From an uncultured Prevotella sp. (lineage in GTDB: Bacteria > Bacteroidota > Bacteroidia > Bacteroidales > Bacteroidaceae), in the NCBI GenBank assembly GCA_937907705.1, contig CALCVP010000080.1:1-12266 (forward strand): DNA of 12,266 nt, written 5' to 3'. Positions 1-6,169 of this stretch are shown in pieces. The notes below the pieces were generated by a model. It made no database searches, was not told the DNA's origin, and saw nothing but the letters and a program-made list of their open reading frames with translations. The position numbers and the translations under genes were made by a program. Each line of letters opens with the position of its first letter. Position 1 is the first letter of the stretch.

Positions 1-11
1 CTTACTTTTTC

Positions 12-51
12 AAAAAATCATCCGCAATACCTATTTATGGGCATTGCGGAT
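12..51 (-). terminator. Hairpin with terminator form on the minus strand
   Basis: Bases 20-28 (ATCCGCAAT) pair perfectly with 43-51 (ATTGCGGAT), giving a 9-bp stem. After one A/C mismatch, two more C-G pairs (30-31 with 40-41) close the stem further. On the + strand the hairpin is preceded by six A (12-17) and has no T-run after it. Read on the - strand, it is therefore followed by TTTTTT, the form of an intrinsic terminator for a leftward transcript. It could also simply be a stable hairpin at the end of an unseen gene to the left. Confidence 0.45.
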
Positions 52-196
52 AGGGCTTCTATGCTATTTTGAGTTTTAGCGGACAGCAATATTTGAAAAA
101 TTGCATTTTGTCTTTCGTCTATTTTGAGGTTGATTTATTTGTTTACTCATTTCCTTTATTTTTGCATTGCGCTTTAGTTTGCAAATGAATTCTTTT

Positions 197-204
197 CAAA
201 AATA
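197..204 (-). promoter_or_regulatory. Possible minus-strand -7 box
   Basis: On the - strand this reads TATTTTTG, an exact match to TAnnTTTG. A transcript from here would start near base 190 and run left into the hairpin at 12-51, giving an RNA of about 180 bases. No convincing -33 TTTG (CAAA on +) sits 19-21 bases upstream, and chance matches are common in this DNA, so support is weak. Confidence 0.2.
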
Positions 205-302
205 GCATTGTAATCTTATGAAACTAATTTTTAGGATTCACTTAAAAGTATTATTTCTTCTTAAATGGAATGTATTAAGGGCTTTTTAATATTATTTAGT
301 TT

Positions 303-312
303 CGAAATTTCG
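303..312. promoter_or_regulatory. Palindrome near the operon promoter, possible operator
   Basis: CGAAATTTCG is a perfect 10-base palindrome, overlapped by a second one, TTTCGAAA, at 300-307. Both lie where the -33 region of the 333-340 promoter would fall, so a dimeric regulator bound here could block or assist polymerase. No regulator is identified, and short palindromes are frequent in AT-rich sequence. Confidence 0.25.
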
Positions 313-332
313 CACAGAAATTTTTTATGTTG

Positions 333-340
333 TAATTTTG
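333..340 (+). promoter_or_regulatory. Likely -7 box of the Bat operon promoter
   Basis: TAATTTTG matches the Bacteroidota -7 consensus TAnnTTTG exactly. A weak -33 candidate, TTTC at 308-311, lies 21 bases upstream. Transcription would begin near base 347, about 20 bases before the chosen moxR start. This placement argues against the in-frame TTG at 338, which would lie inside the promoter. Confidence 0.6.
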
Positions 341-367
341 CGAAAAATTAGAAACATAAAAATGATT

Positions 368-1363
368 ATGGAAGAAGCTGTAGATATTCGAGAAATAAAT
401 AGTTTGATTGAGCAAAAAAGTTCATTTATATCAGTTCTAACTTCTGGAATGAATAAAGTTATTGTCGGACAGAAGCATTTGGTTGATGCATTACTTATTG
501 GCTTATTGAGTAATGGCCATATTTTATTAGAAGGTGTACCTGGATTGGCCAAGACATTAGCAATTAGAACTTTGTCTCAACTTATTGATTCTGATTTTAG
601 TCGTATACAATTTACACCTGATTTACTACCTGCAGATGTGATTGGAACAATGATATATTTGCAGAAAGAAGAAACTTTTCAGGTAAAAAAAGGACCTGTA
701 TTTGCTAATTTTATATTAGCAGATGAAATTAATCGTGCACCTGCAAAAGTGCAAAGCGCATTATTGGAAGCTATGCAGGAGTATCAGGTGACAATAGGTA
801 GTAAGACTTTTCAATTACCATCACCATTTTTGGTAATGGCAACGCAAAATCCCATAGAGCAAGAGGGAACTTATCCTTTGCCAGAGGCACAAATTGACCG
901 CTTTATGTTGAAAGTAGTCATTAATTACCCCTCAATAGAAGAAGAAAAACTTATCATAAGAGAAAATCTTGCTGGTTCATTGCCTACAGTTGCACCAGTT
1001 GTTTCCATTAATGATATTTTGGATGCTCGTGATGCAGTCCAGAAAATATACATTGATGAAAAAATAGAACAATATATTGTAGATATAGTTTTTGCAACTC
1101 GCTATCCAGAAAAATATGGATTGCAGCAATTGAAAGATTTAATTGTATTTGGTGGTAGTCCCCGTGCAAGTATTAATTTGGCAAAAGCAGCTCGCGCATA
1201 TGCTTTTATAAAGCATCGTGGGTATGTTATTCCCGAGGATGTTCGTGCTGTGGCTCATGACGTGTTACGACATAGAATAGGTTTGTCGTACGAAGCAGAA
1301 GCTACAAATGTTACAAGTGAAGATATTATTAGCAATATAATTAATAAGGTGGAGGTTCCTTAA
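368..1363 (+). CDS. moxR: MoxR-family AAA+ ATPase of the Bat operon
   Basis: This is a cytoplasmic AAA+ ATPase of the MoxR family, whose members act as chaperone-like remodelling factors for partners with vWA domains. Counted from ATG 368 (331 residues), Walker A is GVPGLAKT at 56-63, followed by the Walker B segment FILADEINRAP and the MoxR signature ATQNPIEQEGTYPLPEAQ with DRF. The C-terminal helical lid contains GGSPRAS, with the sensor-2 arginine. I chose ATG 368 (MEEAVD) because the in-frame TTG at 338 overlaps the -7 box; ATG 362 is a close alternative. It is the first gene of the operon and overlaps the next gene by one base (TAATG). The length is normal for the family. The family call is very secure; the client proteins are inferred from gene order. 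Confidence 0.95.
   Translation: MEEAVDIREINSLIEQKSSFISVLTSGMNKVIVGQKHLVDALLIGLLSNGHILLEGVPGLAKTLAIRTLSQLIDSDFSRIQFTPDLLPADVIGTMIYLQKEETFQVKKGPVFANFILADEINRAPAKVQSALLEAMQEYQVTIGSKTFQLPSPFLVMATQNPIEQEGTYPLPEAQIDRFMLKVVINYPSIEEEKLIIRENLAGSLPTVAPVVSINDILDARDAVQKIYIDEKIEQYIVDIVFATRYPEKYGLQQLKDLIVFGGSPRASINLAKAARAYAFIKHRGYVIPEDVRAVAHDVLRHRIGLSYEAEATNVTSEDIISNIINKVEVP
1351..1355 (+). promoter_or_regulatory. Shine-Dalgarno-like GGAGG at the moxR/DUF58 junction
   Basis: GGAGG lies 7 bases before ATG 1363, at ideal spacing, inside the last moxR codons (AAG GTG GAG GTT). With the TAATG stop/start overlap it suggests translational coupling. Bacteroidota rarely rely on Shine-Dalgarno pairing, and no other gene in the window has such a site, so it stands out, although codon content alone could produce it. 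Confidence 0.5.
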
Positions 1364-2232
1364 TGGACACACAAGAAATTTTACGAAATGTAAGAAAAAT
1401 AGAGATAAAGGCTCGCGGATTAAGTAATAATATATTTGCGGGACAGTATCATTCTGCCTTTAAAGGCAAAGGAATGTCTTTTTCAGAAGTTAGGGAGTAC
1501 CAATCTGGAGATGATATCCGTGATATAGACTGGAATGTGTCAGCCCGTTTTCATCATCCGTTTGTTAAAATATATGAAGAAGAGCGCGAGCTGACTGTAA
1601 TGTTATTAATTGATGTCAGTGGTTCTTTGAATTTTGGAACGCAAAAAATGACAAAGAAAGATATGGCCACACAGATTGCTGCGACATTAGCATTTAGCGC
1701 TATTCAGAATAATGATAAAATTGGAGTGATATTCTTTTCTGATAAGATTGAAAAATATATACCGCCACAAAAGGGGCGTAAGCATATTCTGTTTATTATT
1801 AGGGAAATGTTGAACTTTAAAGCAGAAAGTAAAAAAACAAGTATAAAAGTTGCTATTGATTTTTTGAATAATATTATGAAAAGAAGATGTACAGCTTTTA
1901 TTTTGAGTGATTTTTACGTGCAAGAAGATTTTTTGATGCCGTTGACGATTTGTAATCGTAAACATGATGTCATAGCACTTCAGGTTTATGACTTGCGTGC
2001 AAAGAAATTGCCAAGTATAGGCATAATGAAAGTGAAAGATGCAGAGACTAATTATGAAATATATGTAGATACAAATGACTCTCGTGTGAGAAAAACATAT
2101 GAGTTATATTGGTATAGGCGACAGAAAAAGTTAAAGCAGATATTTCAGAAAAGCAATGTTGACAATATTTCTCTTTCAACAGCAGATGATTATGTCCAAT
2201 CTTTAATGCAGCTCTTTTCTATGCGAAGCTAA
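1363..2232 (+). CDS. DUF58 domain protein (vWA-like), Bat operon
   Basis: A 289-residue soluble protein with no signal peptide or membrane segment. The DUF58 signature is clear: REYQSGDDIRDIDWNVSAR at 44-62, then an acidic EEERELTVMLLIDVSGS. DVSGS (D84, S86, S88) is the first MIDAS metal-binding motif of a vWA-like fold. T159 and D183 (LSDF) are candidates for the remaining ligands. DUF58 proteins are normally encoded next to moxR and are thought to be partners of the ATPase. The one-base overlap with moxR and the GGAGG before the start suggest matched production of the two. A 68-base gap without a promoter-like TTTG separates it from the next gene, so it is probably part of the same transcript. 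Family assignment is secure; the molecular role is unproven. Confidence 0.92.
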   Translation: MDTQEILRNVRKIEIKARGLSNNIFAGQYHSAFKGKGMSFSEVREYQSGDDIRDIDWNVSARFHHPFVKIYEEERELTVMLLIDVSGSLNFGTQKMTKKDMATQIAATLAFSAIQNNDKIGVIFFSDKIEKYIPPQKGRKHILFIIREMLNFKAESKKTSIKVAIDFLNNIMKRRCTAFILSDFYVQEDFLMPLTICNRKHDVIALQVYDLRAKKLPSIGIMKVKDAETNYEIYVDTNDSRVRKTYELYWYRRQKKLKQIFQKSNVDNISLSTADDYVQSLMQLFSMRS

Positions 2233-2300
2233 GAAGTTAATATGATTTAGAAAAGTCATAATAATTTCTGATAGTTTATAAAAAATGAAAATTTATATTA

Positions 2301-3368
2301 ATGAGACATTTATTTCATATAATATTATTAATGTTTTGTTCTTTGGGAGCTTTTTCTCAAGTCTCAGTTGATACGAGAATAGAGAATATGCAAATGCTAA
2401 TAGGAGATCAGACAGATTTGATATTAACCGTGACAGCACCAAAGAAATCTTCCATTATATTTCCCTATTTTAAGCGCTCTCAATATATAGCTTCAGGAGT
2501 TGAAGTTCTGAGAAATGGCACTTCTGATACGTTAGATATTAATGATGATATGATAAAGATATCTAAGAGGTATACATTGACAGCCTTTGATGAGAAGTTA
2601 TATTATATCCCAGCATTGAAAATAAGCGTCAACAGGCGTATATACAATAGTAAGAATTTGGCATTAAAAGTAATTTCTGTTCCTGTAGATACATTACATC
2701 CTGAAAAATTTTTTCCACCAAAAGGTGTACAAACTAATCCTTTTGATTGGTCAGAATGGAGTGCTACCTTTTGGTTAAGTTCAATATTGATTATATTGAA
2801 CTTAAGTATATATTACTTTTGGACAAGGCTTAAAGAAAATAAGCCAATTCTTGTTCATACACAATTTGTGAAAACAGTCTTTCCTCACCAAAAAGCATTA
2901 AATGAAATCGAAAATTTAAAGGCAGAAAAGCTTGCTGATACAGATAATACGAAGGTATATTATACTCGTCTTACTAAAGTCTTGCGAGAATACATTAAAG
3001 AACGATTTGGTTTTAATGCAATGGAGATGACAAGTTCGGAAATAATTTATCATTTGCAAAAAGAAGGTGATACTGTAATGATAAATGAATTAAGAAACTT
3101 ATTCCTTACTGCAGATTTGGTAAAATTTGCAAAGCATTCAACATTAATCAATGAAAATGATGCTAATTTAGTTAATGCTATAGAATTCATTAATACAACG
3201 AAGACTGAAGTTAAGCCAACAATAGAGAACGTAGAGCCAAAATTAACAGTTAAAGAACAACAAACAATGCGGTCAAGATACAGTTTAAAAATAATTATAT
3301 CGGTGTTGACATTTATAGGAATTTTACTGTTAATATATATAATATATCAAATTTATTTGTTGGTATAA
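2301..3368 (+). CDS. Bat-operon membrane protein with BatD-like layout
   Basis: A 355-residue protein of uncertain function. It opens with a signal peptide (about 1-19, ending LGAFSQ). A periplasmic beta-rich region to about 150 contains a stretch (YYIPALKISV, 101-110) resembling the Ig-like repeats of BatD (GVYIIPPIQF). A membrane segment lies at about 155-174. A helical cytoplasmic region at 200-300 follows, with YYTRLTKVLREYIKERFG at 220-237, and a last hydrophobic segment at about 329-350 near the C-terminus. The order signal peptide, beta domain, membrane segment and helical tail repeats that of BatD on a smaller scale, and the helical tail resembles BatD residues 516-600. The helix is also reminiscent of DUF4381-type proteins found in MoxR/vWA loci. 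An out-of-frame ATG at 2285 was rejected because only ATG 2301 gives the signal peptide. The gene sits 13 bases before batA. Confidence 0.8.
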   Translation: MRHLFHIILLMFCSLGAFSQVSVDTRIENMQMLIGDQTDLILTVTAPKKSSIIFPYFKRSQYIASGVEVLRNGTSDTLDINDDMIKISKRYTLTAFDEKLYYIPALKISVNRRIYNSKNLALKVISVPVDTLHPEKFFPPKGVQTNPFDWSEWSATFWLSSILIILNLSIYYFWTRLKENKPILVHTQFVKTVFPHQKALNEIENLKAEKLADTDNTKVYYTRLTKVLREYIKERFGFNAMEMTSSEIIYHLQKEGDTVMINELRNLFLTADLVKFAKHSTLINENDANLVNAIEFINTTKTEVKPTIENVEPKLTVKEQQTMRSRYSLKIIISVLTFIGILLLIYIIYQIYLLV

Positions 3369-3381
3369 AGCGATTGATGAT

Positions 3382-4380
3382 ATGGAATTCGTAAATAAAG
3401 ATTATTTTTTATTACTTCTACTTCTCATACCGTATTTAATTTGGTACTTACTTTGTAGTAGAAGTAAGATGCCATCGATTCGTATGAGTGATACAGGTGC
3501 ATTTAGGTATACTCCTAAAAATCTAAAAGTAAGATTACTGTGGATACCTGATTTTTTACGTATCATAGTATTTGTATTAGTAATTATAATCTTAGCACGT
3601 CCACAAACACATAATAATTGGGGAACAAAGCATATTGAGGGTATAGATATTATGCTGGCAATGGATGTTTCTACCAGTATGTTGGCAGAAGATTTAAAGC
3701 CTAATAGGATTGAAGCGGCCAAGAATGTGGCTTCCGAATTTATAGCAGGACGCCCTAATGATAATATAGGTCTTACAATATTTGCAGGAGAGGCTTTTAC
3801 ACAATGTCCAATGACCACAGATCATATATCTTTATTAAATTTGTTGCAAAGTGTCAGAACAGATATTGCTGCTCGACAATTAATTGAGGACGGAACTGCG
3901 ATAGGAATGGGCTTAGCTAATGCTGTAGGAAGATTAAAAGACAGTAAAGCAAAAAGCAAAGTTGTAATACTTCTTACCGATGGTACTAATAATAGGGGGG
4001 ATATATCCCCCCTGACCGCTGCAAATATTGCAAAAAGTTTTGGTATTAGAATTTATACTGTTGCAGTAGGAAGTAAAACTTTAGCTCCTTATCCAATGCA
4101 GGTAGGTGGGACAGTTCAATATGTTAGAATGCGTGCTGATGTAGATGCTACTACTTTGCAGGAAATAGCAAATATAACGAATGGGCATTTTTATAGAGCA
4201 ACAAATACCAATGAATTAAAAAGAATCTATAGTGACATAGATAAGCTTGAAAAGTCAAAAATGAACGTTCAAAAATTTTCAAAAAGATATGACATTTATC
4301 AGCCATTTGCCATTGCAGCTATCATTATTCTATTGCTTGAGATAATTCTTCGTATGACAATATTCCGTAGAATTCCTTGA
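3382..4380 (+). CDS. batA: BatA, membrane-anchored vWA protein
   Basis: A 332-residue member of the Bat vWA pair. Membrane segments lie at about 7-25 and 59-74, the second ending in the conserved LARPQ. A large vWA domain (about 87-285) follows, then a C-terminal membrane segment at about 305-327. The MIDAS site looks complete: DVSTS (D95, S97, S99), T172 in DGTAIGMG, and D200 in LLTDG. Such sites bind a divalent metal that contacts an acidic ligand on a partner. With the first two segments in the membrane and the third at the end, the vWA domain lies on one side of the inner membrane, probably the periplasm. In Bacteroides fragilis the bat locus was linked to aerotolerance. The domain closely parallels BatB downstream, consistent with an old tandem duplication. 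An unusual perfect palindrome lies within the codons for residues 205-211. Confidence 0.92.
   Translation: MEFVNKDYFLLLLLLIPYLIWYLLCSRSKMPSIRMSDTGAFRYTPKNLKVRLLWIPDFLRIIVFVLVIIILARPQTHNNWGTKHIEGIDIMLAMDVSTSMLAEDLKPNRIEAAKNVASEFIAGRPNDNIGLTIFAGEAFTQCPMTTDHISLLNLLQSVRTDIAARQLIEDGTAIGMGLANAVGRLKDSKAKSKVVILLTDGTNNRGDISPLTAANIAKSFGIRIYTVAVGSKTLAPYPMQVGGTVQYVRMRADVDATTLQEIANITNGHFYRATNTNELKRIYSDIDKLEKSKMNVQKFSKRYDIYQPFAIAAIIILLLEIILRMTIFRRIP
3994..4013. repeat. Perfect 20-base palindrome with G6/C6 arms inside batA
   Basis: The sequence is A, six G, ATATAT, six C, T; it equals its own reverse complement over all 20 bases. In RNA it would fold into a stem of at least seven pairs, six of them G-C, with a small AU loop. 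It encodes RGDISPL just after the TDG metal-binding motif, using GGG and CCC codons although the surrounding genes prefer A/T-ending codons. No T-run follows, so it is not an intrinsic terminator. Confidence 0.85.
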
Positions 4381-4415
4381 GCATATATTAATACCAAAAT
4401 CAAAAATTAGAGATA

Positions 4416-5438
4416 ATGTTAAGATTTGAAGATCCTATATTTTTATGGTTGTTATTGCTTCTTCCCTTATTAATTATAATAAGGATTGCGTATGTTTATA
4501 AGCGCAAAAAAGCATTATTAAAATTTGGTGATATTTTCTTATTAAGAGATTTGATGCCTGATATTTCTGTAAAAAAGAGAATATGGAAATTTAGCATTTT
4601 ACTATCGATATTGGGAATTTTAATCATAATTTTAGCTCGGCCTCAAATGGGAAGTAGACTGAGCCATGAAAAACGGAAGGGTATAGAAGTTATTATTTCT
4701 ATGGATATCAGCAATTCCATGTTGTCTGAAGATGTCATACCTTCTCGCCTTGATAAAAGTAAAATGTTGGTGGAAGATATGGTAGACAAATTTACACAAG
4801 ATAAAGTTGGATTAGTGCTTTTTGCTGGTGATGCTTTTGTTCAGTTGCCGATTACAAGTGATTATGTATCAGCTAAAATGTTTTTGCATAATGCTGTGCC
4901 CTCATTGATTGCAACTCAGGGAACAGACATAGCCAAAGCTATAAATTTGAGCGTGAATAGTTTTACTCAACAGAGTAAAATAGGGCGGGCCATTATCGTT
5001 ATAACAGATGGTGAAGACCATGAAGGAGGTGTCTTAGATGCAGCTAAGAATGCATTTAAAAAAGGAATTCGGGTATTTGTATTGGGCGTAGGAACCTCAA
5101 AGGGTGGTATGATACCTGATGGAAAAGGCGGCTATTTAAAGGATAATGCTGGGCAAGTTATTTTGTCAACTTTGAATGAAGATATGTGTAGACAGATAGC
5201 TCAGGCTGGTGGTGGGGCATACATCCATGTTGATAATACAAATATTGCTCAAGAACAACTAAATAATGAATTGGCTAAATTGCAAAAAGGAGAGTCTACT
5301 CTCACTTATTCTGAATATGATGAACAATTTCAGTCTTTAGCAATTATAGCAATTATATTATTAATTATTGAGCCTTTTATTGGTGAAATAAAAAGTAAGT
5401 GGCTTCAAAAAGTTAATCTTTTTAAGCGTAAACTGTAA
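4416..5438 (+). CDS. batB: BatB, membrane-anchored vWA protein
   Basis: A 340-residue protein with the same plan as BatA: hydrophobic segments at about 8-27 and 58-74 (the second ending LARPQ), a vWA domain at about 88-290, and a final membrane segment at about 307-324. The MIDAS residues are all present: DISNS (D97, S99, S101), T170 in QGTDIAKAI, and D198 in VITDGEDHEGG. A glycine-rich loop with GMIPDGKGGYLKDNAGQVI at 231-249 is absent from BatA and separates the two paralogues; from memory of the family it is typical of BatB. ATG 4416 starts 35 bases after batA ends, and no promoter is visible in between. BatB is thought to act with BatA in an inner-membrane complex served by the MoxR ATPase. 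The family call is firm; the substrate is unknown. Confidence 0.92.
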   Translation: MLRFEDPIFLWLLLLLPLLIIIRIAYVYKRKKALLKFGDIFLLRDLMPDISVKKRIWKFSILLSILGILIIILARPQMGSRLSHEKRKGIEVIISMDISNSMLSEDVIPSRLDKSKMLVEDMVDKFTQDKVGLVLFAGDAFVQLPITSDYVSAKMFLHNAVPSLIATQGTDIAKAINLSVNSFTQQSKIGRAIIVITDGEDHEGGVLDAAKNAFKKGIRVFVLGVGTSKGGMIPDGKGGYLKDNAGQVILSTLNEDMCRQIAQAGGGAYIHVDNTNIAQEQLNNELAKLQKGESTLTYSEYDEQFQSLAIIAIILLIIEPFIGEIKSKWLQKVNLFKRKL

Positions 5439-5463
5439 CTTTGATTCTTTAATAATTATAACA

Positions 5464-6147
5464 GTGAGAAATCTTATATTATTTCTATTCGTCCTGTTTT
5501 CTCTAACAGTAAACGCACAGAGTGATCGCAGATTGGTGCGTGAAGGCAATTATCTGTACCAACAGAAGAATTTTGCTAAAGCAGAAATTTCTTATAGAAA
5601 AGCCTTGTCTAAGAATAAGTTAAATTCTCAGGCGCTATATAATTTAGGATGTGTCCTACTTATGCAGAATAAGGATTCTGCTGCAATTGTGCAATTTGAA
5701 AAAGCCTCTAAATTGGAACACAATGAATTTCGTAAATCAAAATCATTTCATAATATTGGATTTATATGTCAAAGTCATAAAATGTATGAGCAGGCAATAG
5801 CTGCATATAAAGAATCTTTGAGATTAAATCCGAAGGACAATGAAACAAGGTATAACTTGGTATTATGCAAACACCTTTTGAAAAAGCATGGTTCAAAACA
5901 AAAACAGCAGAAAAAACAGCGGCAGAATAGGCAAAATAAAGATAAGTCGGGACAAAAGCGGCAAGCGCAGGAAAATAAGAGTCAAAATAAACAGAATAAA
6001 AAAAATCAGTCACCCATAGAGAAAATGAGCAAAGAAAATGCAGAGCAACTTCTTAATGCAGCTATACAGGAAGAGCAAGCTACGCAACAAAAATTGAAGA
6101 AGAGTATGCAACAACCTCGCTCAAAGCATTTGCTAAAAAATTGGTAA
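5464..6147 (+). CDS. batC: BatC, secreted or membrane-tethered TPR protein
   Basis: A 227-residue protein starting at GTG 5464. No in-frame ATG occurs between the batB stop and this point, and the GTG gives a good signal peptide directly (RNLILFLFVLFSLTVNAQ). TPR-type helices occupy about 21-135: NYLYQQKNFAKAEISYRKAL, then ALYNLGCVLLMQNKDSAAIVQFEKA, then FHNIGFICQSHKMYEQAIAAYKESLRLNP. A Lys/Gln/Asn-rich, low-complexity linker (about 143-183) follows. The tail holds a helical motif, SKENAEQLLNAAIQEEQ, and ends KNW, which I recall as conserved in BatC. TPRs bind other proteins, so BatC is likely a periplasmic scaffold for BatA and BatB. It lies 25 bases after batB and 22 before batD. GTG is an unusual start in this operon and could lower its output. 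Confidence 0.88.
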   Translation: MRNLILFLFVLFSLTVNAQSDRRLVREGNYLYQQKNFAKAEISYRKALSKNKLNSQALYNLGCVLLMQNKDSAAIVQFEKASKLEHNEFRKSKSFHNIGFICQSHKMYEQAIAAYKESLRLNPKDNETRYNLVLCKHLLKKHGSKQKQQKKQRQNRQNKDKSGQKRQAQENKSQNKQNKKNQSPIEKMSKENAEQLLNAAIQEEQATQQKLKKSMQQPRSKHLLKNW

Positions 6148-6169
6148 TAATAATTTTAGTGAAATATTT

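Larger units (their letters stand above)
1..367. other. Non-coding region upstream of the Bat operon
   Basis: I find no supportable protein gene here. The stretch is very AT-rich. It contains a strong hairpin near the left edge (20-51), three exact matches to the Bacteroidota -7 box TAnnTTTG (157-164 and 333-340 on +, 197-204 on -), and a 10-base palindrome at 303-312. In DNA this AT-rich a match to that six-base pattern is expected by chance about once per 1 to 2 kb per strand, so only the copy next to the first gene is trusted. No tail of a gene from the left is visible. Confidence 0.7.

Noticed and set aside
157..164. TATTTTTG, an exact -7 box match on the + strand
   Set aside because: No -33 element at the right spacing, 200 bases from any gene, and chance matches are common in such AT-rich DNA.
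338..367. TTG start giving a moxR product ten residues longer
   Set aside because: The TTG is the end of an exact -7 promoter box, so it would not be in the transcript, and ATG codons follow at 362 and 368.
3402..3818. 138-codon open frame on the minus strand inside batA
   Set aside because: It lies wholly antisense to a gene with intact MIDAS motifs and shows no recognisable domain. The other minus-strand open frames (for example 1687-1965, 5762-6013, 6758-7030, 7822-8100) are rejected for the same reason.
3994..4002. RGD tripeptide in BatA as an integrin-like adhesion motif
   Set aside because: It lies in the vWA domain loop after TDG, in a stretch (NNRG.I.PLTAA) that I recall as common to BatA proteins, and nothing suggests host-cell exposure.
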